The position numbers and the translations under genes are program-made. A stretch of 64,000 nucleotides of DNA from Monomorium pharaonis. Its lineage: Eukaryota; Arthropoda; Insecta; Hymenoptera; Formicidae. The stretch covers positions 3,035,914 to 3,099,913 of the forward strand of contig NC_050468.1 of NCBI RefSeq assembly GCF_013373865.1, given 5' to 3'. Shown here one piece after another: positions 44,625 through 53,697 of the stretch (its first letter is position 1; the number at the start of each line of letters is the position of its first letter). Below the pieces are notes generated by a model. It ran no database searches, had not been told where the DNA came from, and saw nothing but the letters and a program-made list of their open reading frames with translations.

Positions 44625-45121
44625 TTTCTTATCTAATGTTGCAAATATCCTTTGTAACGTATGATCTAGCAAGAATTTTCTTGCTAATTCCATACTTGCC
44701 CCAAAATCAGTTGCTTCGATATGTTCAGGATAGCATTTTGCCTTCGCCTTTGCCAATACATAATAAGGAGGATAAATTGTTGTTCCATTTATTTTTTTGC
44801 TGTACACTCTTAATTTTTTAATATAAAATTTTTGTTAATTTTGCATCCATGTACATAGCCAAAATGTTATTTGTATATATATTCATCATTAATTTCTATT
44901 GTTTCTTTAGCACTTCTGTTCTCATTTCCCTCTATTTCTTCGTCCGCATTCAAATCTGTACCGAATCTTTTGTCCTTTATCTGCAAAGCCAAATTAGTTC
45001 CTCGTTACTATGTATTGAGGCAAGTTCAACGGCTCGTCTTAATTTCGTTTTCGAAGAACCATCTTCGAACAACAAACGTGGTCGGTCGCGGATAATACAG
45101 TCGTGGAAGCAGAAAAAGTAG
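44625..45121 (-). pseudogene. Transib/RAG1-like transposase, N-terminal fragment
   Basis: On the minus strand: RDRPRLLFEDGSSKTKLRRAV (about 45090-45028), an acidic stretch broken by stops, then NGTTIYPPYYVLAKAKAKCYP and LLDHTLQRIFATLDKKEL up to 44625. Order and spacing match the N-terminal half of the family (YPPYHVLLKAK, LLNHTSERI). It is the upstream part of the gene cut by the two solo LTRs. The stretch between 44820 and 44970 has stops in the expected frame, so the gene was already decaying. Confidence 0.55.
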
Positions 45122-46098
45122 CTTTTTTGGACTTGGCTTGATGTAAAGTATTTTCTTTCACAAATCAGTCCTAAATAACATACATAATAAGAATATGGAC
45201 GTGCGTCAAGCCTGCTCTCGTTGTAACTTAAAAACGAAACCTCTGACGAAAAAATTGTAAAAAATTTTTTTACAAATTTTTTTAAGCGCTTGGCAATCAA
45301 GATAAACATTAGTTGTTATTAATAAAAATGTAGATTAAGAAAGTTCAAACTATTCTTAACTTATATTCCAAAGCCGACCGTGATCCGTCGAATAGTTTTC
45401 GCACAATTAATTTGTTGATTTACAAAAATTAAACACTTTGATCAAATGTCGCGACTATAAAAAGGCCCTCATATAGGCGCAAATTCTTTTACGTATTCTC
45501 GAGAACCTAAACAATAAAAAATTGAAAAAGTTCCATTTTTTAATCTTAACGCTCTTTAGAATTTTTTGAAAATTTTGAGCTTATGAACAAATAGAATTTC
45601 TTCAAGGATTTTGATCGGAGAAAAATGTTTTTTTCACACATTAATAGTGTCGCAAAGCCCGGTTAATTTAAGCTCAACCAGTTTAAAATATCTTGATTAG
45701 GTTTGGAGATATTAAAAGTCAAACTTAGTCGCTATTTGCAGCTAAACTATATAACATATCGACATTAACCAAAAACGTGCTGACAGCTTATTTCATGCAG
45801 TTTTTAAGCCAAGTATTGCATATAGACGTTAGCATTATTTTGCGTCTTAAAAAACAGTTGAAAGAGTACCGCGAACGCGCGAATTTCGTCGCTGCGGCTG
45901 AAAGTGGAGGGGAGGGGATAGCCTTGAGCGCGAAGAGCAAAAGTGAATCCGCGCGCTTCAAATTCGCTCGCGCTGCAAAAAAGTAATTTTCTCAGCAACG
46001 GATGCACGAATCAAGACAGTTTTTTTTAAATCGATATAGGAAATCGAGAGAACAACGAATTTAATGTTAAAAATGAAAAATATCCATAAACTTCTTAC
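45122..46098. other. Intergenic, nothing recognised
   Basis: A TATA-like gactataaaaaggccc occurs at about 45446, but no gene can be attached to it. The short frames at 45777-46007 lack motifs. Confidence 0.4.
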
Positions 46099-46299
46099 TT
46101 ATTTCGTGTGTTTCGCAATATCCACACTTTTTTCCATATTTAAACGAATGTATATTATTTCATCAAGTTGAGGTGTAAAAATTTCACTAGTTTTACAACT
46201 TTGTCTATGACAATGTACGCAATAATCAGAACATCGCAAGTTATGTTTTACGCATCCGCAGATTTTTGTGCATTCTTTCATGCACCTACATCGTATCAT
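46099..46299 (-). pseudogene. Cysteine-rich (CXC-like) protein C-terminus
   Basis: A 66-codon minus-strand frame starting with CRCMKECTKICGCVKHNLRC and continuing with CSDYCVHCHRQSC. The alternating single- and double-spaced cysteines resemble CXC-type zinc domains found at the C-terminus of several arthropod mobile-element proteins. No upstream portion is visible before 46299 and the remainder is low-complexity, so this is probably a fragment. Function unknown. Confidence 0.4.
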
Positions 46300-46714
46300 G
46301 GTGTAAGGATACCAGGTGAACCATTACGCATGATGCCGTGACGTCAGTATACGTCACGTATAGTGAGCCAATAAAAAGATGACCCAGAATGCAAGCGCGA
46401 AATTGAAACACTGAATTAATTGCGTAACATAGGCTACGTTCCAAAACTTACTGCCACATAACGTAAACTAGATTTTCAGTACTGACAGTAAATATCAAAA
46501 GCCATAATATTAGAGTATTAATTTATATTTGAAAGTTGCAAAAAGTAATAATACTAAAAATACATACATACATCTTTTGCTACACACATCTTGTACAATA
46601 ACACAGCCATATTTTTTATAAATTTTTTATATCACTTACAGATCTTACAGTATGTTTTAATGTTGTTCGTAGTTTTGCTCAATAACGCAGGCTATCGCAC
46701 AGGACACTCTGGAC
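46300..46714. other. Intergenic, partly shared with 49500-49630
   Basis: 46305-46390 resembles the inverse of 49560-49630 (both end in ggttcacct-like and tatccttacaccatg). No gene. Confidence 0.4.
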
Positions 46715-46862
46715 GGAATTCATAGACCGATCTTAAGTTCAAGAATTGTCTTAAGTCTAGCTTGGAGCAAACTTGAGACTTACTTAACCAATGAAATAAC
46801 AGCATTGATGTCTCAAGATCGTGCTTAAAATGGGTCTTGAATAAGATTTGACTATGAATACC
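46715..46862. mobile_element. ~148-bp MITE
   Basis: The ends GGAATTCATAGACC and, inverted, GGTATTCATAGTCA are followed by matching atcttaa/ttcaag and cttaagtc/gagact segments, giving an imperfect hairpin. No ORF, and the target duplication is unclear. Confidence 0.6.
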
Positions 46863-46894
46863 GGCCTCTGATTACACAGGCACACAAAAAAAAA

Positions 46895-47275
46895 AGTGGT
46901 TGGTCCGGCGGACTAGACTAGTCAATCCTTATGTATTTCGACCCGCTGAATCCGAATCTGAAGTCAGAATTGCAAAGTTAGCTCGCATTTTCTAACCTCA
47001 AAAAAAAATTTTTTTTAAATGTTGGTCCGGCGGACCAGACTAGTCTATTCTTATGTATTTCGACCCGCTGAATCCGAATCCAATGTCAGAATTGCAAAGT
47101 TAGCTCGCATTTCCTAACCTCAAAAAAAAATTTTTTTTTTAATGTTGGTCCGGCGAACCAGACTAGTCTATCCTTATGTATTTTGACCCGCTGAATCCAA
47201 ATCCAAGGTCAGAATTGCTGAAATGACTCATTTTTTCCTAACCTCAAAAAAAAATTTTTTTTTAACGTTAGTCCG
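46895..47275 (+). repeat. Left subterminal array, three ~128-bp units
   Basis: Each unit has ggtccggcggaccagac, tccttatgtattt, gacccgctgaatcc and a terminal A-run/T-run. The ggtccggcggacc core is itself palindromic. Confidence 0.95.
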
Positions 47276-47313
47276 GCATTATGCTACGCCAATGTTTCGA
47301 GTTTAACGAAACC

Positions 47314-47323
47314 TATATATATA
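47314..47323 (+). promoter_or_regulatory. TATA box of the 454-aa ORF
   Basis: Tatatatata lies 40 bp before the ATG at 47354, implying a very short 5' UTR if start is about 30 bp downstream. Confidence 0.5.
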
Positions 47324-47353
47324 TCAGCATCCGACGAAACAAACAATGAAGTC

Positions 47354-48718
47354 ATGGATACAAGTATTACTTCTGAACTCAATCGAATAGAGATTGATGG
47401 AAGTTCGGAAGAATCTGAGATTGAAACTGAGAGCGAGATTAAAAGTTTAAGTAAATCAACTGATGGTAATGGCTATGTTCCGTATAATATATCAAAAAAA
47501 CCAGGAAAAATAACACAAGAGAAGGTGAACGATCTTGTTCAAGATTTGGGTTTGCCCAAAGATGGAGCAGAGTTTTTGGCGTCCTGGTTGAAACACAATG
47601 TTAAGGAGGCGAAAAATGTGAAAACCTCCTATTATCGTGACAGAGAAAGAGAATATCGGCAATATTTCTTTGCAGATGAGGAACATTCATTAGTCTATTG
47701 TCACGATGTTATCGGATTAATAAACAAACTGAAACCTGGATGTTACAAGTCTGATGAGTGGAGACTATTTATCGATTCTTCTAAGAGAAGCTTGAAAGCA
47801 GTGTTGCTGCACAATACTAATGTATATGCCTCCATTCCTGTAGCGCACTCGGTAGTGATAAAAGAAGAGTACACAAACTTGAAAACAGTTCTTGAAAAAA
47901 TTAAATACACAGAACATAGGTGGCAAATTTGTGGGGATCTAAAAATTCTCACCATATTATTGGGTCAACAATCAGGTTACACAAAAAATCCATGCTTTCT
48001 ATGTGAATGGGATAGTAGAGATCAAACAAACCATTACATTAGAAAAGAATGGCCGACAAGAACGTCTCTGCAACCTGGGTCTAAAAATATCATAAATGAA
48101 CCGTTAGTTGAGCCTTCAAAAGTTCTTCTTCCACCTCTTCATATCAAATTAGGACTCATGAAACAATGGGTGAAAGCTCTGAATAAAAATGGTGAATGCT
48201 ACCAGTATTTACAAGAAAAATTTCCCAACATCTCTGATGCAAAATTGCGAGAAGGAATTTTTGATGGACCTCAAATACGTAAAATGTTGAGAGACGACAA
48301 TTTTGTTACCAAAATGAATGAAGATGAGAGAGCAGCATGGCTGAGTTTCAAAGGTGTCACAGAAAATTTTTTAGGAAACCACAAAAGTCAAGATTACAGA
48401 CAAAAGGTGGCGGAAATGATGGAGAACTATAAAAAACTAGGTTGCCTAATGAATCTTAAGTTGCATTTCTTAGATTCTCATATCGACTACTTCCCAGAAA
48501 ATCTAGGTGATTATAGTGAAGAACAGGGAGAAAGATTTCATCAGGACATCAAGGAGATGGAATTTCGATATCAAGGCAAATGGGATGTGAATATGATGGC
48601 TGATTTCTGCTGGACGCTCAAACGTGATGTCTCTGTGAAAGGGAAGAAACGTAAGAGAAAGCCATTGCACAGAACCTTCCAGAACAAAAGAGTTAGATAT
48701 AATAGAAAAAGGGAGTGA
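47354..48718 (+). CDS. Putative DDE-type transposase, 454 aa, intact
   Basis: ATG at 47354, no introns, no stops, single ORF of the element. The N-terminus (1-50) is acidic. Candidate catalytic residues are D141 (LFIDSSKRSLKAVLLHN), D195 (QICGDLKIL) and E393 (GERFHQD, an E-x-x-H). CFLC at 214-217 with H263 (PLHIKLGLMK) is a likely zinc-binding insertion, as in several RNase H-like transposases. The C-terminus is strongly basic (KGKKRKRKP, NKRVRYNRKR), a probable nuclear-localisation and DNA-binding tail. I recall the same blocks in many uncharacterised arthropod proteins, but I cannot assign the superfamily confidently. Flanking inverted repeats and the deletion copy at 11.9 kb make a transposase role likely. 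Confidence 0.75.
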   Translation: MDTSITSELNRIEIDGSSEESEIETESEIKSLSKSTDGNGYVPYNISKKPGKITQEKVNDLVQDLGLPKDGAEFLASWLKHNVKEAKNVKTSYYRDREREYRQYFFADEEHSLVYCHDVIGLINKLKPGCYKSDEWRLFIDSSKRSLKAVLLHNTNVYASIPVAHSVVIKEEYTNLKTVLEKIKYTEHRWQICGDLKILTILLGQQSGYTKNPCFLCEWDSRDQTNHYIRKEWPTRTSLQPGSKNIINEPLVEPSKVLLPPLHIKLGLMKQWVKALNKNGECYQYLQEKFPNISDAKLREGIFDGPQIRKMLRDDNFVTKMNEDERAAWLSFKGVTENFLGNHKSQDYRQKVAEMMENYKKLGCLMNLKLHFLDSHIDYFPENLGDYSEEQGERFHQDIKEMEFRYQGKWDVNMMADFCWTLKRDVSVKGKKRKRKPLHRTFQNKRVRYNRKRE

Positions 48719-48849
48719 ATTTTCTACGCTATTTATTCACAGAAGCTCAAACTTGTCATACGTACGGAATTTTCCCCGGATAATGTGGTTACGCAAGCCT
48801 GCACGCTCCGGATTATACATTTGTGACCTAAACTGCTTTTATAAGATGT

Positions 48850-49335
48850 TTTTTTGAAGTTAGGAAAAAATGAGCCAATTTAGCAATTCTGACCTTGAAT
48901 TTGGATTCAGCGGGTCAAAATACATAAAAATAGATTAGTCTGGTCCGCCGGACTAACGTTAAAAAAAAATTTTTTTTGAGGTTAGGAAAAAATGAGTCAT
49001 TTCAGCAATTCTGACCTTGGATTTGGATTCAGCGGGTCAAAATACATAAGGATAGACTAGTCTGGTTCGCCGGACCAACATTAAAAAAAAAATTTTTTTT
49101 GAGGTTAGGAAATGCGAGCTAACTTTGCAATTCTGACATTGGATTCGGATTCAGCGGGTCGAAATACATAAGAATAGACTAGTCTGGTCCGCCGGACCAA
49201 CATTTAAAAAAAATTTTTTTTTGAGGTTAGAAAATGCGAGCTAACTTTGCAATTCTGACTTCAGATTCGGATTCAGCGGGTCGAAATACATAAGGATTGA
49301 CTAGTCTAGTCCGTCGGACCAACCACTTTTTTTTT
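48850..49335 (-). repeat. Right subterminal array, four ~128-bp units
   Basis: Inverted counterpart of 46895-47275, with one extra unit next to the ORF. Confidence 0.95.
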
Positions 49336-49365
49336 GTGTGCCTGTGTTATTATCGCACAGAAATA

Positions 49366-49486
49366 GGGCCGAAACACAAAACATGGCATAATGATTAAGA
49401 CAGTCGTAGTGCGACAAGCTTGTGCGTTGTCTACGTCTACAACTACGACTGTCTTAATCATTACGCCATGTTTCGTGCTTCGGCCC
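49366..49486. mobile_element. 121-bp palindromic MITE
   Basis: gggccgaaacacaaaacatg is paired with catgtttcgtgcttcggccc; the stem continues to about 44 bp with few mismatches. ata flanks both sides (49363-49365 and 49487-49489), a possible 3-bp duplication. Predicted to fold as a strong hairpin. Confidence 0.7.
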
Positions 49487-49659
49487 ATACTCAGGCTATC
49501 GCATAGGAACGCTCAGGGACAAGATGCATTGAGTGCGGCCATTTTGGATTCATACATTCCGGGTCATTTGCTGATTGGTTGTTACTTGGGCTACTGTGCA
49601 TCCACGGGAATGGTTCACCTAATATCCTTACACCATGCATCGTATATCTTTTCAAATAT

Positions 49660-49830
49660 CGTCCGTTTTGCTCTGTGTCCGTTTGTTACTGTGTCTGTTT
49701 GGTCTGTGTCCGTTTCGCACTATGTCCGTTTGTTACTGTGTCCGTTTCGCACTGTGTCTGTTTGTTACTGCGTCCGTTTCACACAGCCTGCTGTGTCCGT
49801 TTATTACTGTACGCATCTGGGACTTACTCG
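49660..49830 (+). repeat. tgtccgttt-based minisatellite
   Basis: Irregular alternation of gtgtccgtttgttactgtgt and gtccgtttcgcactgtgt blocks, about 17-20 bp each. Frames through it are artefacts. Confidence 0.85.
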
Positions 49831-50093
49831 TCCAATCGTGCCGTGTCTAATCATGCGTGTCCAATCGAACCGTGTCCCATCGTTACGTATCCAAACGGGA
49901 TATTCCCTTCATTTGAATACCGTTCATTTGCACACCGTTCACTTGGATACAGTGAGAAATAACTATGCCGAGGGCATCCTACAGACGGGATGGGTGCGGA
50001 AGGGAAGTCGGAGGCCCTCCTTGTACCTCCTCCCGTGTGTGTATGTGTGTGTCTGCGCGCGCGTGTGTGTATGCGTCCGTTTCTTTTCGTATC

Positions 50094-50218
50094 CAACTGA
50101 ACGGTGTGCAAGTGAGAGGTGTGCAACTAAGCGGTGTGCAACTGAACGGTGTGCAACTGAGCGGTGTGCAACTGAACGGTGTGCAAATAAACGGTGTGCA
50201 AATGAACGATCCGCAAGA
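50094..50218 (+). repeat. 15-bp minisatellite, ~8 copies
   Basis: Unit ggtgtgcaactgaac with single-base variants. Two inverted copies occur at about 49918-49945. Because 15 is a multiple of 3, every frame stays open, giving artefactual NGVQLSGVQ-type peptides. Confidence 0.9.
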
Positions 50219-50267
50219 TATCGTGTCCAAAAACACTGTGTGCAAAAGCACCGTGTCCAAGTGAGTG

Positions 50268-52571
50268 CCACGCCGCTCAATGACCATTATCATGTCGATG
50301 TCAGTAAGCAGTTCGAACGTGATGTTAGTGTATTTTAACATAGCATCTCACGTGTATCCGGGAAAAGTGTAATAATGCGCCGTGCACCTGATCGAGATCA
50401 TAACTTTCGACACATTTATCATGAATATTTTCAAAAAACGTCTAACAACAATACATCCGTTTTTAAATATAGATCGCTGTATTCACCCAGCGTTCGAACG
50501 GAGAACCGCTGCCAGACGTTGACAGCGTGCACGTAACCGCTTTCGAATACTGTGTCAGAAGTTAGGGAACTGTAGAACAATTCGAGCGGTGGTAAACACC
50601 TACCCTGCAGCTTGTCCACGCAATCCACGTACTCGTACGAAAATACATCTTCCTTTCGAGTTAATAAATCGAAATCCTCCTCAGATAAGTGTAAAAATTT
50701 GGATTTAACTTATCGGCGGTGTCTATGACATGTTTTGTAAAAGAAATGTATTTTTCTTTCGTGATACGGAGTACGTCGGTCTTCCCTTTGAACACCGTGG
50801 CTATTTCCTTAATAATGAAATGTGAATCATAACTCGACAGATTAGGAAAAATAAGCGGCATATATGATACATTTTGGTAATTTAGATTACAAAGAGAATG
50901 TGCTGGGCCACGGTAACAACCGGTTAAGTGGCAATAATCGTGCACCCGCGTATCACCCCGTGCGAACGACTTATCGCATATGTGACAACATATCGCGCTA
51001 CGGTATACCTCGAATTGCTCTTTCGATAACGTTTCCATGGGGACATTTGTAGATAAACGAGTCTTAACATTATGCGCTAATTCTTCGAGTTGTTTCATGA
51101 ACCAAGACACGCAATCTTTATCGTGAAAAAAGTATGCGGATAACGCATCGTCGTACGAGCATCGCACTTAGTATCCGATGCTACATACTTCACGTTGTTG
51201 ATATGTGTACGACGCTTGCTCTGTATCATGTTGTGTCTTCTGCAACACATTCAAGATCTGCATGGACGACGAAGAGCACTCGTTCCTTGTGGTTTACATT
51301 CCGAAAATTCAATCATTTGTCATCTTCGGCGGGTAATGTGATAGCACAGTCGTTCATCTTCTGACAGTCCACATTGTGTGATTGCAACCTCTCGCAAGAT
51401 GGAAAATAATGCAAACATCTGTAAAGATAAAAAAAATTTTAATTACTTCTTTGCTGGAACACAAAAATGTTTTTAATATAAATGCCATGTATACATACCA
51501 ATCACAAATGTATTTCTTGTGCTCATTTTCACTCATTTGTGAGCTGATGATGCGGGACAAATTTTTTTTCCAGGTAAAATAATCCACGCTGCCTCCGCGC
51601 GGATTTCGCATGTATAATAAATTGACATGCTTTTCTTTTTTATCGTTTTCAAAAAATCTTTAGCATTGCCATTTCCTTTTTGATCCCGTAGACGTTGATT
51701 GACACATCGTTGAGCCTTCCAAATTTCCCAATGTTCTTTAGTGTAACGGGAAACTCGATCAAACTTCAGGACCGTCGTATAATAAGGATATGATGACTCC
51801 CTCTCTGAATTTCTTTCATGTAGAGAATTGTACTTATTTATATTTAGAGTCAAATTGAAAATTCGCGACAGCGCCCACCCGCCATTACGTTCTTGAAACT
51901 CTTTGAGCGACGCCAATGTGGACTCAATAACGCGTCGCTCGTACCACTCGTCCAAGTCCGATATTCGAAATAGTTCACTGTTTTTCGTGTTTATACTTTT
52001 GGCACGTTATCTCCCATTACAAACATACCGTTAAACGCAGTGATCACTTTCACACTGTTGTGTTTTTTTAGAGCGTCCCGCACTCGCTCGAGTACTATAC
52101 CGCCTGCGTCTTCTAAAAACGTTCGCGGTTCAATATAGTTCGTATTACTCACCGCACTTGTCTGAATGCGATTCTCGAACGCTGTATCTATTTCCCGCCA
52201 CACGAGTCTGTCCGCGTTATTATTAGTGTTCGCGTAATTACCTACATGCATGAAACGTCTCTGTACCCGAGTCTTTTTACCCTCGAGTTGCGCAATTCTC
52301 GCCACCAATGATTCTCTTTGTCCGGCGGCAAGCCGAGCACGCTTGACGCGACTATGTTTCTTGAGTCGTTATAAAAACTCGTCGCATCGCTGCAACCACG
52401 CGAAACACTTGTCCAAGATAGCAACTCTGTCGGCGTGGTCCAACAGCTCGCGTTCCTCTTGCTCTAAATGTTCTCTTTTTTCAGCCTTTTTTAAATCATC
52501 ACACAATCTTCAACAGGACTTGTAATATTCACTTTTACCAACCTAATGACGTCTTCTATGACAAGTTCCAT
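50268..52571 (-). pseudogene. Protein-primed family-B DNA polymerase with EndoVII-like domain, broken
   Basis: Minus strand, from ATG at about 52571. An N-terminal coiled region (REHLEQEERELLDHADRV, KKTRVQRRFMHVGNYAN) is followed by the DEWYERR and GWALSRIFNLTLNINK region (about 51950-51850). Next is a Cys/His block, CHICDKSF to YCHLTGCYRGPAHSLCN (about 50990-50890), like T4 endonuclease VII-type HNH domains. The polB exonuclease motifs follow: FPNLSSYDSHFIIKEIA (Exo II) and YSDLYLKTDVLLLDVF (Exo III). FELLTDIDMIMVIE is the last match, at about 50270, so the polymerase palm is missing. Multiple stops and frameshifts. Related proteins occur in Polintons, adintoviruses and bidnaviruses and replicate linear viral or transposon DNA. 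Confidence 0.8.
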
Positions 52572-52731
52572 AATTTTAAACTAACAAAGTCTTTACAATG
52601 TGCAAACTGGACACAAATTGCATTAGTATGAACATAGGCTGTCTGCAATTCGAACAATATTTGTCAATATCTACCAAATGCATTGGTCACATGTTTGCGA
52701 AAGGCATATATTATGTTAAGATCTGTGTCTG

Positions 52732-53175
52732 CTATTCGCATATACATTTAGTACACGCTAAATAAGCACCACCTGTAGTGTAATAAAAATATATAGCACA
52801 ATGTTTCGTACGTCCAGTTATCGCGCGTAGTTCCGCAGGCGTCATATGTTTCTCTACATGATCGGCAAGGTCTTCGCTACAATCACTCACGTAATTGTTA
52901 TCATCGGATACTATTCTCTCTTGGTCATCATTATCTATCACATCCTCAAAATTAATATCTGGTATATTTTCATTAAAATCATCCATAATGTTCATATTCA
53001 CATCGTTTTCATTGTTCGCGATACCTATACCTATAACTTCGACATCGGAATCATTTTCAACATCATCCGTAATGTCTATCACATTGTTTGCAATATTCAC
53101 ATCAATTTCATCGTCCGCGATATCAATAATTTCTACATCGTTCGCGATATTTATAAGTTTCACTTTATCACCCAT
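52732..53175 (-). CDS. Acidic Asp/Asn-rich protein with C-terminal cysteines, unknown
   Basis: 147 codons, ATG at 53175, stop at 52732, no internal stop. The first 100 residues are extremely rich in D, N, E and I (IDIADDEIDVNIANN, NDSDVEVIGIGIANNEND). The C-terminal 40 residues look folded (MTPAELRAITGRTKHCAIYF) and end CTKCICE, perhaps a truncated zinc cluster. A TATA box (tatataag on the minus strand, 53253-53260) lies about 80 bp upstream. It is on the same strand as the polymerase, 160 bp upstream of it, and divergent from the gene at 53698. Function not recognised; probably an early or regulatory protein of the same element. Confidence 0.6.
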   Translation of the reverse strand: MGDKVKLINIANDVEIIDIADDEIDVNIANNVIDITDDVENDSDVEVIGIGIANNENDVNMNIMDDFNENIPDINFEDVIDNDDQERIVSDDNNYVSDCSEDLADHVEKHMTPAELRAITGRTKHCAIYFYYTTGGAYLACTKCICE

Positions 53176-53324
53176 TTTTTAAGTCACGTCAATTCACATT
53201 CGCTCGAACCATAAACTTGGCATCAAATGTGATACTATGCGTTTTCTGACCGCTTATATATTTTTATAATTCTTCGCTTCTTTGTCTTAACCGGAGCATT
53301 ACCATATAAACATTTGCTATCTAT

Positions 53325-53600
53325 TGTCACAGCAGCGGTACATCGGTGGTTGACCTCTCAGATTTGCATTTTTTGGAATGTGTGATTTTAACATAATCTT
53401 ATTAAAAAATGATTTGTGTACGTGCCTAAAGCGTAATTTGTTACAGAAACTGCACATCGGCGCTTAACCTCTCGCTCAACAGAAAATATGTATCAAATGA
53501 TTTGCACGTGCCTAAAGCGTATTTTGTCACAGCAATCGTACATCGGCGCTTGACCTCTGAGAGATTTGCATTCTTTAAATAAAGATGATGACTTGGGGGT
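53325..53600. repeat. Three ~90-bp direct repeats in divergent promoter region
   Basis: The block tgtcacagca...tacatcgg...ttgacctct occurs at about 53327, 53440 and 53525. It is preceded in the latter two by cgtgcctaaagcgta and followed in the first and third by agatttgcattttt. They lie between the two divergent genes of the polymerase element and could be control or replication sequences. Confidence 0.75.
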
Positions 53601-53652
53601 CGGGGGGCTATGGATTATTTTCCACTACTAAGACATGTGGAGGAGTGTACAA

Positions 53653-53685
53653 TATAAAAGTTCTGACAACGTCACCGCATCAGTC
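53653..53685 (+). promoter_or_regulatory. TATA box and initiator of the 53698 gene
   Basis: TATAAAAG at 53653-53660 and an arthropod initiator TCAGT at 53680-53684, with 29 bp from TATA to the initiator A. This is textbook spacing, 16 bp before the ATG. Confidence 0.75.
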
Positions 53686-53697
53686 GTTTGTTACAAG

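Larger units (their letters stand above)
46875..49346 (+). mobile_element. 2.47-kb DNA transposon with subterminal repeat arrays
   Basis: The termini CACAGGCACACAAAAAAAA and complement are flanked by TTA (46872-46874 and 49347-49349). Each side carries a ~400-500-bp array of ~130-bp repeats, in inverted orientation relative to each other, surrounding one intact ORF (47354-48718). The deletion derivative at 11854-12602 shows that the family has been mobile. 3-bp TSDs, CAC termini and subterminal repeats recall CACTA elements, but the protein does not look like a classical CACTA transposase to me. Confidence 0.85.

Noticed and set aside
49965..50264. Repeat proteins of NGVQLSGVQ type
   Set aside because: Direct translation of a 15-bp minisatellite, open in every frame.
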